Shown piece after piece: positions 33,823 through 44,921 of a stretch of 64,000 nt of DNA. The DNA is taken from positions 62,001 through 126,000 of the forward strand of contig NW_006763138.1 in the NCBI RefSeq assembly GCF_000264905.1, read 5' to 3'. The DNA comes from Stereum hirsutum FP-91666 SS1. Taxonomy: Eukaryota; Basidiomycota; Agaricomycetes; Russulales; Stereaceae. The translations under genes and the position numbers were made by a program. The notes below the pieces were generated by a model. The model ran no database searches. It was not told the DNA's origin and worked only from the letters and a program-made list of their open reading frames with translations. Positions within the stretch are counted from its first letter, which is position 1, and the number at the start of each line of letters is the position of its first letter.

Positions 33823-36800
33823 GCTGGTTCGTGGAATGGTAGAGGTGGAGGTTTTTGGTGGATAAATTGTGATAGTCGAACGCAAGGCTGGTATGGAGGG
33901 AAGGGGATATGAAGGAGGTGTTGGTGATGCCTTCGAATGGCGGGTTCGACATGCTTATATACCTTGCCGACCGATAACCAGCTCACCAACAAGTCGAAAA
34001 TTTCATCCAGATGATTCCACAAAAACAAAGGAGGAAAGCCGGATTAGGATAAAATGACGTCGGGGGCGGCACCACCGCCCAATTGCACAAGAGGCCCGTT
34101 GCTCGTGCGACGTCGCAAGCGTTCGCGAAGATTGGTCAACGTTACATGTCGAGAGCCCCACAAGCGAGATCTCTGAATCTATCTGCGCGCTTGGACGTTA
34201 TCTTCGGTGTCCACGAGTCACAGTGGGGCCCGGCAATCTTCTGCGAAGTTCCTGCGCCAAGAATGGCAGGACCGGGGATTATTGCAGCAGCACGGAGACT
34301 TGCTCGTGAAAGCCTCGCAGTTATTTTGGGGGAACATAGCATCGCGCCGCAGCTTGTTTTCCAGGAATGAGCTTTCTGCCCGCAAGCAGCGCTATCGCGG
34401 CGACCGAGCCTCCGAGGGAGGGCTGAACAAAGTGTCGCTGTTCGGGAAGAGCTCGGGGAGGCGCGTGACGTCATCCTGCCTTTTCGGGCGTCGAGGACGT
34501 GTTTTTGAAGAATCGATGGCCCAATTTGGAAGACCGTGGCACGTACTCCGTACCTTGTTCGCGCTTCCGCTCTGCCAGTGTATTCTCGTCAAGCGAGAAA
34601 GGGGAGGAAGCGATTCCTGGTGGTGGGATTTCCTAACGACAAGGTAGGATCTTACCTTTTGAAGGATGCTCAAGAAAACAAGGAAATCACAGGGAGCTGA
34701 GCCGAGGTCATCCATCTCTTCATGGTGTGGTAGGCTATTATGACTGCCGCGTGTTTCCTAGCGAAGAATACATAAAACAAGCTCCAAGACGACATCACTG
34801 CCATGTACGACCACATTGATGGCAGTCTTTTCCCAGTCTCAACCACGAGAGAGGAACGACCGTTGACCAATAACATAACAGACCCGATCTTCCCGTGTCA
34901 AAGCTTGTTGAAGCCCATAGCACAGCGTTCGGTCAGGGGCAATACATATTCGATATTCGATACAAACATATGCATGGCGCATCCTCGAGGTCGCACCCCG
35001 GTTCCTGAGAACATAGATACACCGTGAAGCTGATGGATGGCCATGTCGTAATTCGAGTACGATGGCTTGACAGGTTGAACATACAGAACTCAACCCAGAA
35101 GACCCCTCATCGACCCCATGGGTCAACTGAGCATGAATATCATCGATGAGGAGCTCCATGGTTATTCCCCAGTTGCTTCTCCTCTGGGGAACGCGGAGGT
35201 GAGTGTGCAACAATGTCTCGAAGAAACCCTCGAAGTCGACGCCAAGGACGCAAACTGCTCCCATGTCCTGCACATTTTTTCTGATTCATCTGCCCAGAAA
35301 TGGTACATGAAACGACGCGCTTGCAACGCCGGCCATCCGCCTTCAACGGGCCACGAAAGTGCTGTGACGAGCCAATGGCAAGTCACAGCTCAGCTGTTCT
35401 TCGCGAACCTGCTACAGCCATTCGGAAGGAAGACATACGGATCCCTTTGCACTTTCCGTCCGGCACCTGACTCTTGCCAGGACAGCGCAGTGAGATCTAT
35501 CACAGGGGGGAGAAGGAAGTGGGCACCGTGGTGGCACCGGTGATCCAGAGAAACATTCCTTTCTCGGAACTTCAGGCTAACAATACGCACCCACTCACCT
35601 CTTGTATATATCGTTCCTCCACCCCAAAAGCCCATCGACAAGGATCCACTCCGCTATACGTATCAGCGTAAGTATTAGCGACCGATGTCCTTCCTTTCCC
35701 CATGGCAGCTCCACAGGGACAACGTTCGCATCATCCAGGTATAATCACGGTCTGGTAGGGTGGGCGGATATGAACCTGCGAGTCAAAACCAACGTTCGCT
35801 CCGGAAGGTCACGCGTATCCGCGATCTAAAACTAGTTGCACCGATGAAGGCGAACCTTCCCGGCGCTTTCTCGTGGGGTAGGCGTTCGAGAATAAACTCG
35901 AGCCTGCCCATCAGCGCCATTCGACGTCAACCAAAGAAACCTCCTTGCGCGATCAAGTGGCAAAGAGCTCCGTGGAGGCCTTATCTACTTCATAAAATGT
36001 TTGAGCACTGGCGTATATCAATGTGGCGCGTACCCTCCACTGACGAAGCAGATACGTACTCACTATCACTAGTATCCTGGCCACAACGATGTACGATGTC
36101 ATGCGCGATTGCAGACGATGCCGGACTGTCAAGATACGAGACAACAGAGGAAGTATGTCTTTGCCTTTAGCGGGATCCACTCGTCGAGACCGGTCCAGGC
36201 GAGGTAGCAAGTTTATCGTCTATCGTCGCCACGACCCAAACGCGTCATCGTGGGGCGGATGTCAGTCGGACAGTTGGTGAGTCGCTTGCGATCGCGAACG
36301 TTGGCGTTGACGTCGACGGTATCGTACATAACAATGAGAATTATGTTATTCGGGTAGGCCTAGAGTATAGTTTAAGCCCTGGGGCAATTGTTTTATCGAA
36401 ATGGGTGCATACATTGACGCGGATACCGGCCAGACACTTACTGGGACCTATGTTCGAGAACGAAGATAAAAGCACTATCTGTCCAGACAAATGTGGATTG
36501 GAAAGGTGTAGAGAATGCGCGTTTGCCGCGCAAGAGCAAACTGCCTACTGTATAGTCAGCGTCCGACGCCACAGGTATAACGGAGACTCGAGGAGCGCTG
36601 TAATCCATACCTTGAGCATAGTCTTCGAGTTCTAATAATAGCTTGATAGCTCCAACACCCAGCGGTCATTCAGATGGCTCGTCCAGACTGTTGTTTGCGA
36701 TCGGAGCCATATTTCGGACGTCATGAAGCATTAAAAAAAGCGATTTACCGGCAAATATATGCATCCGACAAAGTCGTCTTGAAATCCTGGCACTTTATCC

Positions 36801-37430
36801 ACAGGACGTGGACCTGGACGTCGTCCAAGCGATTCATGCCGCACACATACCCAGAGGGCGAATCCTGTGATCACAACGTCGTTCAGTTTGGGCAGGAGTC
36901 AAGACCAAAGAGGATCAAGATGGTGAGCACGGGACGTACGGGTGCATTTCCTCATCGGTGCGTTGCCAGAGCGGAGAAATGAACTTTAAACGTTGTAACC
37001 CACTTGACGGTCGACCATCGACTGCGCAGTGGGAGTTTGGCATCACATTTCGTGGAGCCATAAATCATAGGAAAAGACGCGAATCGTCTTGACCCTAGGC
37101 ATAATCACGACACAAGCAATAGTTCGATGTGATTCTTCGGAGAAAATCAGGATAGAGGACCGTTTAGATGCTCTCTAGACGACGGTCGCGGGTATGAAAC
37201 CTTCTTAATAAGGGTGAATAATAGATTTCTGGATATCGTGGGGCACTATTATTATAGGTGGCGATATGTATACTGTGCAGAAGACGTTCAGTACATGTCT
37301 TTGGCACGGTTGAGAGATCACTCACTAGAGACACCTGTGGTCTAGAAGGTCTACGTGGCTAACGACTCAGAAATACCAACCTGTTCGCCACGTACGCAGG
37401 AATCTCAATGAGTCAAACGGTTTAGATACC
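33823..37430. other. 3.6-kb region without a supported gene
   Basis: Frames on both strands are short and none carries a recognisable motif. The longest (146-aa + strand at 34207-34647; 144-aa - strand at 34839-35273) have irregular composition. The HAD gene promoter lies at the left end and the BTB gene 3' flank at the right end. The stretch may be decayed coding or transposon DNA, but no terminal repeats, transposase or reverse-transcriptase motifs were found. Confidence 0.45.
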
Positions 37431-38679
37431 TTAAGACATTCTCACAGAGGTGATGTCGATAGGCAATACGAAATGATCCAAAAAAGTGTCATCCAGATGC
37501 TTGATGATCTTGCCGAGCGTCGACAAAGCCTCTTGAACGCATGGGGAAGATGATGCTAGGGCCCCTCGTAATCTGCGCTGGATTTCTACTAAGGAGCCAA
37601 TGGGATCTCCACCAGGACAGTACGGTTTCGCAGAGATTTCACGTAAGTCCGCGAGGGCGGCCTTCCAGTTCCTCGACCAGTCTTCTTCGCAATCGTGCGA
37701 GAATCTTGCGACGACGCCAGCGTGTCCCGGATCGCTATGAAATTTACAGTCGAAAGTCGGGGGTGGCTCCAGTGTGGTCCATAGATTTGTGAGATTCAGG
37801 AATCCTACCGCCAGCCGCATGTGTTGTGTTGCAGTGAGTCCTAGGGAAGATGGCCCCGGAGGAATGAGGTGGCGCTTCGTTTTGAGCACGTAGCGATAGG
37901 CAGAAGCTTCAAGAATGCGCGATCCATGCATCTTGACAGCATCCAAAGCTGGAAGGACGTGGGTCAAAGAGCCACTCCATACGTATGAGACCCAAGTCTT
38001 TTCGACTTGGCCCCTGAGCGAGGGGTTCTGTGACCTTTCGGCGATGGAGAGAATGCGTGTCAAGACGTCTGGACTGCTGATAGGGTTGTTATTGGCGTCG
38101 TAAGCCCAGTTCATAAGCTGGCACTGCAAAATAAAATTGGCCCATCGCTCCAGTGCTTCAAACTGATACTTGTGCATGATGTCCATCGTGTTCATGAAGG
38201 CCACCAAGGAAGTCACAGGGGAGAGCGATATCTTGACAGCGAGGTCAGGCCTTTCTACATTGTCAGAAACATGGTTCTTGTTATTCTTGAAACACGATTA
38301 CTCACCCCATGTACAGGTAGAAAAGTAGAGCTTCGACGTGCTCGGGGATGTCACCAGAAAGTACGATAGGGTTCGAAGCGTCGGAGCCTTCTACGTTTCC
38401 CGCGTGCGAGTTAGACGGAACAGAGAACATATCTCGAAATATAGGAGATTCGCGTTCGAGTATCCAGCGATCAACCTTGGTGATAGAGTGGGAGGTCAGC
38501 GCTCACGCGTGAGTTGGCGTCGAGCTGACCTTGAATAACAAGGCCCCAGCCCTCAGAGTGCAGTCAGCATCCTCATGATACACTATACACGATCTGGTTT
38601 CCTCGTGCAAAGATCCCGAGGCCTCCGAATCGTGCCAGTGGAGTCTCTGGCGTTTCGCAGGGGGTGTGTCGTTTGACAT
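37431..38679 (-). CDS. BTB/POZ-domain protein (basidiomycete type)
   Basis: Three exons (38679-38530, 38475-38306, 38250-37431) give 379 residues. After a short polar start (MSNDTPPAKRQRLHWHD) the BTB fold is visible: CIVYHEDADCTLRAGALLFK, VDRWILERESPIFRDMF, PIVLSGDIPEHVEALLFYLY, PDLAVKISLSPVTSLVAFMN and TMDIMHKYQFEALERWANFI. The remaining 230 residues are helical with no named domain. Large families of such BTB proteins occur in Agaricomycetes; family members can act as dimerisation or Cullin-3 adaptor modules, but the role here is unknown. The third exon acceptor is GTAGAAAG rather than the nearer GTAG, chosen because only it keeps the frame. Divergent from TIF34, 267 bp between starts. Confidence 0.85.
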
Positions 38680-38946
38680 GGCTCGCAAAAATTCATAACG
38701 CTTTCCGGACCACGAGGATTATGAAAGTCAAGTAGAGTGCGACAACAAGAGTTTCGCCCGTTTCAACGACTACCGATCTTGTCGTGGACGAGCAGAAGAA
38801 AGGATAGGGGCAAGTCCATGCCGGCAGAAACGCGACGAAAATTGTCACGTCACCGTCACGTTCGTGACTCCTCCATCTTGTCGTCTTCCACCAAAAACTT
38901 CGTGCCACCCCATCAAAAGTAGTGCTGCCATTCGTCTGGACATAAA

Positions 38947-38949
38947 ATG
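38947..38949 (+). other. ATG-only coding part of the first exon of TIF34
   Basis: AAAATG is followed at once by GTGCGC, and the acceptor TTTAG at 39007 precedes CGACCTATTTTG (RPIL). No other upstream in-frame ATG is available before that acceptor. The 58-bp intron has typical size. Confidence 0.8.
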
Positions 38950-40397
38950 GTGCGCCAACAGTTTTCATTGTGACTTCGCAGTATTTGATACCTTTCAACC
39001 GGTTTAGCGACCTATTTTGCTTCAAGGTAGTACTGGCAATATCGTGTTCAGTTAACTCCCGAAACTCATTGACATACAGGGCACGAGCGATCGCTCACCC
39101 AAATCAAGTTTAACCTCGAAGGAGACCTGCTGTTCTCTTGCTCAAAGGACCTTGTCATCAATGTCTGGTTTTCGCATAACGGAGAACGTTTGGGGACGTA
39201 CGAAGGGCACAACGGGACGGTATGGACGATCGACGTCGACTGTGCGTGCTTTCTGTGCTCTATGCTTCATTCAAAACTCATCTTTCTTGTATACATCCAT
39301 GGCTTTTTTCAACAGCACAATCAAGATTCCTCGTCTCTGGCTCGGCCGATAACGAGATGCGGTTATGGTCTGTGCAGACCGGCAAGTGTTTGTACGTTTG
39401 GGAGTTTCCAACGGCCGTGAAGCGTGTGGCGTTCAACGAGGACGATGATCAGATAGTCTGCATCACCGAACAGCGTATGGGTTATCAGTCCACGGTTCGT
39501 GTCTTCGATATTAACCGCGAGGGTGATGGGACGAACCGTACGTATGCCCTTTTTTTACATGCTTACCTTTCCTGACGCGCACCGTTTATGTGTCTGATCT
39601 ACAGAGAACCCTGAGCCTGTATCTATGTTCCATCCTGTCGGCTCAAAAGCAACCGTCTGCGCATTCTCTTACATCCCTAACATGATTCTCACCGGCCACG
39701 AATCTGGAAAGGTTGCCATGTTCGATAGCAAATCTGGCGAGGAGGTTCTGAACAATGAGCGAGCGCATATGGATTCTGTGACGGACATGCAACTCAGCGC
39801 AGACCGCACATACTTCGTCACAAGCAGCAAAGACAAAACTGCTCGGGTCCGTCTGCCATGCTCTACCTCCATACTACCACATCGACTCATACCTTAAAAA
39901 CAGATACATGATTCCAAAACCTTGACTGTCCTGAAGACCTTCAGCACGGAGACACCTCTGAACAGTGCTAGCTTGGCGCCCACCATGCCTTACGTGAGTT
40001 CTTTTTTGCGTGGTTCGCTTCGTCCCTTGCAGGTGATGCTTATGATGGCCGTCCCTTCAGGTACTGCTCGGTGGCGGTCAAGAGGCTATGAACGTCACCA
40101 CTACTTCGACGCGGCAAGGAAAATTCGAAACTCGCTTCTGGCACAAGATATTCGAGGAGGAAGTTGGCCGCGTGAAGGGACACTTCGGTCCTATCAACAC
40201 GTCAGTTTCATTCACGATTGAGCTTCTACACGCCGTGACTCAATTGTCATCTTCACTTTCGTCCATTCAGCATCGCTGTGCACCCGCAAGGAACATCGTA
40301 CGCATCTGGTGGTGAGGATGGTTTCGTCCGTGTGCACCATTACGACGAGAGCTACTTCAGGGCAAAACCATATGGTGATATGGACATCAAAAACTGA
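38947..40397 (+). CDS. TIF34: Translation initiation factor eIF3 subunit i (WD40)
   Basis: Eight exons: 38947-38949, 39008-39026, 39080-39241, 39316-39537, 39605-39846, 39904-39993, 40061-40200 and 40271-40397, giving 334 residues, close to the family's usual length. The WD40 sequence is diagnostic from [19 protein letters not shown] onwards: [117 protein letters not shown] and [20 protein letters not shown]. Known role: scaffold subunit of eIF3 on the 40S ribosome in the cytoplasm. The first coding exon contributes only the ATG: a 58-bp intron (donor GTGCGC) follows directly and RPILLQ comes from a 19-nt second exon. Convergent with the Zn2Cys6 gene. Confidence 0.96.
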
Positions 40398-40710
40398 GGA
40401 ACGCTCGGATGTCTGGATTCTTTGTTGTTGTGTTCTTGTACTGCTGGTGTACGGTTAGCTTTTCTTATTTCACTTACGTGCATTGATTCTAAGGGCCAGT
40501 CGGCGCGTGTGGCGCTTGGCGGTGTATGTGGCCCAACACATATAGTTCACGTTCTCTGCACGGGCTCCTTAGTGTACCAGGTCATAACCATTCTCGCCCC
40601 GCCTCTACGGCGAATAGTCCTACATATATCGTACAGAAACTCGCTTTCCCGTCCACCTTCAAACCCAATGTGTAAACAAAACGATGGAGAGGCACTAGCA
40701 AGTCCAGTCG
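40398..40710. other. Convergent 3' intergenic region
   Basis: 313 bp between the stops of TIF34 and the Zn2Cys6 gene; presumably both 3' UTRs. Nothing else seen. Confidence 0.4.
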
Positions 40711-43700
40711 CTAGGCAGCCTCGTGAGGGCCGTCAGGTGAACTCTGCGATGGTACCCCGCTCATACTAATCATATTGGTGATGTATGCGTCCCAGTCCGC
40801 CCCCCTGTTAAGGAAGGTTAGCACCGCGAACGTACCAAGCAAAGGTCAACGTATAACGTACTCGAAACCGGAAGGTACATTGGTCCACATATCCATCATA
40901 CGCCCTTCCTCGGTGTCGATCCTTCCCGGACTGACCGTAGAAGGGCTTAGTATTGATGGACCACTTTCAGTGCCTGAAGAAGGACGTCGGGTCTGAACAC
41001 TTGAAGAGGCGGCGGTGTGACCCCCAACTGGAAGGTAGAAGAGGTCATTTTGACTCATAAGTGTATCTGGCGTGTCCTCTATGGTTGCGGAGAGGGGAGG
41101 GGGAGCTTCTTTTCCGTGCGACAAAGTAGCATCATTTGTTTGGGGGGCGTCGAGGTCAAAGAAGTTGAAAGATCCAAAGCTCTCCAAGGCCTGCGTTGTT
41201 CTTTCCATCCCATCTTGGGAGTTGGCGCCCCAAGGCCAAACATTTGAGTCGACCAAATTGCCCGATGCTTCGGGAAGATCGTTGGGCGTGACTGAAGGGC
41301 ACAGAAATAGATCCGCACTCAGCTGCGTGCCAGTCGAGGGTTGTGGCGCTGATGGTGAAGACAATAGAGGTGCCGTTTGCTCTGACACGAGATGGGGTAT
41401 GGCTTGACAAAGAAAATCGTCCACGATGGCGCCACCTTCTTGAGGATGTTGTCGTCCAGCGTCCAGCATATCAGAGGCGTCCCTTTCGTCGAGATGGCCA
41501 AATCCGGTACTACTGTGCACAGGAAGGCCGTCGGAGTCTCGTCTTCGCTTCAACGACGCAGCTTTCGATTCCACTACTTTATCGCCCACAGAGGCCAACT
41601 CTGATAGAAGATCACTGATGGTGTAACACCGTGAGTTGAACTGGGAACAAATAATTTCTGACTGGGTAAACTTACCGTGCCCGGCCTAAAGCAAGCCATC
41701 TAGCCACGCATATCATGATCAATGCAAGGATACGACGACCGACAGAAGAACGTACCTGTTTTCGTCTGCTTTGAGAACACGCATAGCCGCATGTACTTCT
41801 TTCATCTCATTCACAGTGTCGATGGTCAAGCCGACACGTTTCGAGCGAAATATATTCAACAATAGGACTACGGCTGCCGTGAACGCCGGATGCTGAGGGT
41901 CAGAAAGATACAGCAGTGAGCATAAGGCATCGTCACTGTATACGTTGAGAAACTGACTTGGAAGAAAGTTACGGGCAGGAACCCTGCTCGCCTGTGAGCG
42001 ATGTCGACAATATGAATGCATGACCGGGCCGCATTCATGCATAGAGCGAAGGAAGAAAATGATGCGGGAGAAGTGTTGTTGTGAGAGATGATAAATGGCC
42101 GGTGAATGAGGATCTGAAGTTGATAGTAGCTGCAGTATAAGGCTGCGGATTGCACGAAGAATATGCGATTCTCGTTTGTTGGATTCCAACGAACTTCCCA
42201 AACACAGGTGATGAGTTCTATGAGACCAACAGCAAAGTCGGTAGACCTACGATAATCGGGGACAGTATCGGTCCATCTCTGCAAAGCAGACTCAAGCTGC
42301 GCGACCGTTTTCTGTTCCCATTCCGGACCGACGAACCCAAGAGCGGCTTTAGACTTCCTGCTCGAGTACTAAAGAGGATGTTGAGCAAAGGATGAACGTA
42401 GAGCAGGGGTTTACTCACTATCGTTCGCAATGCCAGCGCATGTATTTGCACCAGTTTGAGTAGAAGATTGAAGTAGGCCAAAGTAGACGGCCTCGTGGCG
42501 GGTTGCTTAAAAGCCTGTGCGGGATCAGGGTGTGTCCAGTACTCATCGTCACAGTTTGTTGGCATATCAAGGTCCAAGCTGTAGGTGATAGCTTGTGAGA
42601 TATCTAGGATACTTCGATCGCTCAGGAGGAGACTTACTCCTCTTCCTATTCGAACGAAAATACATGAGTCACCATAGGTGTGAAGTCTCACAAGAAGGGA
42701 GACAGTAACTTACCTGTATTGCGCAAGGGCGTCCAAGCCCTGAGCTGACGGCCCTATCTTGAGCTACGAGACCCCTTCAAGTAGCTACGGTTAGCGGCAA
42801 ATATTTCGATATCAAGAAAACATTCATACCAGAAGGCACGTTTCCAAAGCTCATCCTCGATAGTAGGCTTCGTGCGATAGACCTTCCGGCGATGGGCTCC
42901 GACGTCCATGGCAAGTCCTATGCCATTTCTGATCATATTCCAACATGCTTGCGGAACAGAAGAATTCTGCACAAATGTCACAGCTAGCTATCAATCAAAG
43001 TTCAGTGGTAAATTTCATTCCAAGATGATTTTGTATACACACACAGTGCATTTGAAGGTCGTATAGAGATGGCGGATTCGGAGCCAACCACGACTTTCGC
43101 AACATGTCAACCTGAGAAAACCATTTCCATCCAGCGGAATGCCAGGAATCATTGACGAGAACTCGCGGGTCTTCTGAGAAGCGAGATCCATTGGCGCAAA
43201 CGAGAAGAACCACTTGGCGGAAGCCGTCATCGCGCAGATGGAGGTTGTCATCTATAGCTTTAAAGAAAGTGGGCCAATGCAGAAGTGATGTGAAGACGTT
43301 GACATGCTTGAAGTAGAGGTGGACGAGAGAACGAAGTAGGTCTCGGGCAGGAAAGTCGGACGGGTAGGGATGACATTCCAGCGCATGTCGCTCGAACTGG
43401 TGACCTACATTGAATTTTAATCCATCTGATATAATTGGAGTGCGGCTCACCGAAAATACTGACCAGAACTCTGGCCGCCTGTTGGGCCGGTGTCCTGCGT
43501 CTGTAGCTTCTCCCGCATATTCTGATTTGAGATCAAGAGCAGTCCGATAGAGGTTGACACCGCTTGATTTGCCGATGAACCGGTTTGGGAACTGCTGATC
43601 GAGTGACATATTTGTGAGTCTTTCAGAGAGTAGAGCGCTGTACTGATATTCGTCGTCACTTGAGTTTAGCTCTTGGTCGACGGCGGAGTACTGCATCTCA

Positions 43701-44421
43701 TCAACGGAGGGTGAGCCGTTTGAAGGGGTCCAATCCCTGGGTGGGCCCATGTTTGAAGGTTGGAATGCGAATGTATCATCAGCCGGTCGGGAGCCACGGC
43801 GCTCTGTGCTTGATTCTCCTTGAGACGATTGTGAGTCTGGGAGGTGCTATCGAAATGAACAGTGAGAGTCTGTGGAAGTCGTATCGACCATGGCTCTTAC
43901 TTGCTGTAGCAACTGTTCCATCTTTTCCAAACGCGTTTCCAGTGTTTCGACGTATCTGTACCACCATTCTAAGTCTGAGAGCTGAGCACATGATCATCTA
44001 GACTCACGCTTTCAGAGGGCCCCTTTTCTGTAACCTGGTCATTAGCGTGGCACTATTGGTGAATCGTTGACTTGTGAAAACTTACCTTGTTGATAATTAG
44101 ATATGTACATTCACTCCTTGAGTTGATACAATTCGAACACTGGCCTCCTGGCCGCTGTGCTCCATCACCTGATTGGATGTTCAAACATAACACAATGATG
44201 AATTCATGGGCCTCGAGGATTGGAAATGATGGCTGGACTCGTACACCGGGCTAGGAGATAAATACTGTCAAGAGGTCAGTTCTATCGGTCAATAAGAGCA
44301 GGTACAAACCCTTCTTCCGTTTGCAGCTATCGCATGCTCGAGGTGCTCTGCGCTTCTTGGGGGCAGGAACCTCCGGTACTTCTTCGCCACTCGTCGCGAG
44401 ATCGGTTTCCGAGGATGACAT
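40711..44421 (-). CDS. Zn2Cys6 transcription factor with fungal-specific regulatory domain
   Basis: Sixteen exons give 935 residues: 44421-44310, 44250-44245, 44168-44086, 44027-44008, 43955-43901, 43846-43045, 42983-42830, 42774-42714, 42645-42638, 42578-42419, 42368-42251, 42193-41973, 41892-41756, 41699-41676, 41614-40862 and 40804-40711. The zinc cluster has six cysteines (C30, C33, C40, C50, C53, C60): ACDSCKRKKARCDG, then QCSNC and SEC. A linker and coiled coil follow (KRGPLKAYVETLETRLEKME). The middle region matches the fungal-specific (PF04082-type) domain: LVHLYFKHVNVFTSLLHWPT, SSVPQACWNMI, GLAMDVGAHRRK, SSGLGRPCAIQEEDLDLDMP and LQILIHRPFI. The tail is Ser/Thr-rich and ends in an acidic/hydrophobic DWDAYITNMI. 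Known role: nuclear, binds CGG-type sites as a dimer; the target pathway is not apparent. Several junctions depend on microexons. Confidence 0.9.
42638..42645 (-). other. 8-nt microexon in the Zn2Cys6 gene
   Basis: GAAGAGGA flanked by AATAG and GTAAGT (minus strand). It joins CAIQ to LDLDMP, giving CAIQEEDLDLDMP, the usual C-A-I-Q-[DE]-E-D motif of this domain. Flanking introns are 68 and 59 bp. Confidence 0.85.
44245..44250 (-). other. 6-nt microexon in the Zn2Cys6 gene
   Basis: CCCGGT flanked by CTCCTAG and GTACGAGT (minus strand). It completes Ala-Arg and the first base of the third zinc-ligand Cys (C40). Without it the reading runs KKGDG and loses that cysteine. Flanking introns are 59 and 76 bp. 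Confidence 0.85.
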
Positions 44422-44921
44422 TCCTTTCCGATGTATGCCCTCACACTCAAGATACAGCGCGGCACTGAGGTTGCAGACAAAGCGTGCACAAATCACAAGC
44501 CAATGGCATACGGCGGTGGTTGCGGATTGGTTGCGGAGCAGTTGGCTTACGGCGATCCGACGTTGACAGAAACTTGGAGGCCATGGCGCCGGGACTCGGC
44601 CCTATGTCATCATTGTGGCACCACTCACCCTGGTCCTATGTTCGCGGCTTTCCTGCGGAGGCTCCATCTTGTAACACTGCGAATCTGTACAGCCGAGAAC
44701 CTATGGGCGACTCAAGAATAATAACGGCTACATATGACATCTTATGATAAGTAGCTCACAAACGAGAAGGTTCACGTTCGCGACTCGGGGCATGGCAAGC
44801 CAAAGATATCGATGCGTGAAGCAGAACGAGAAACGTCCACGTGTGCAAGGACAAGGGCAACGGAGCTATGTACATGATGGGAGTTGTACTTGTCTGTAGC
44901 CCCTCGAAGCGGTCTAGTCCT
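44422..44921. other. Intergenic region upstream of the Zn2Cys6 gene
   Basis: 500 bp holding the regulator's promoter and the 3' flank of NDUFA9. Short frames only. Confidence 0.4.

Noticed and set aside
33823..37430. Possible transposon remnant
   Set aside because: No terminal repeats, transposase, integrase or reverse-transcriptase motifs could be found; left as unexplained DNA.
43441..43486. Putative 46-nt intron in the large exon of the Zn2Cys6 gene
   Set aside because: GT..AG ends exist, but removal shifts the frame; continuous reading keeps the domain open.
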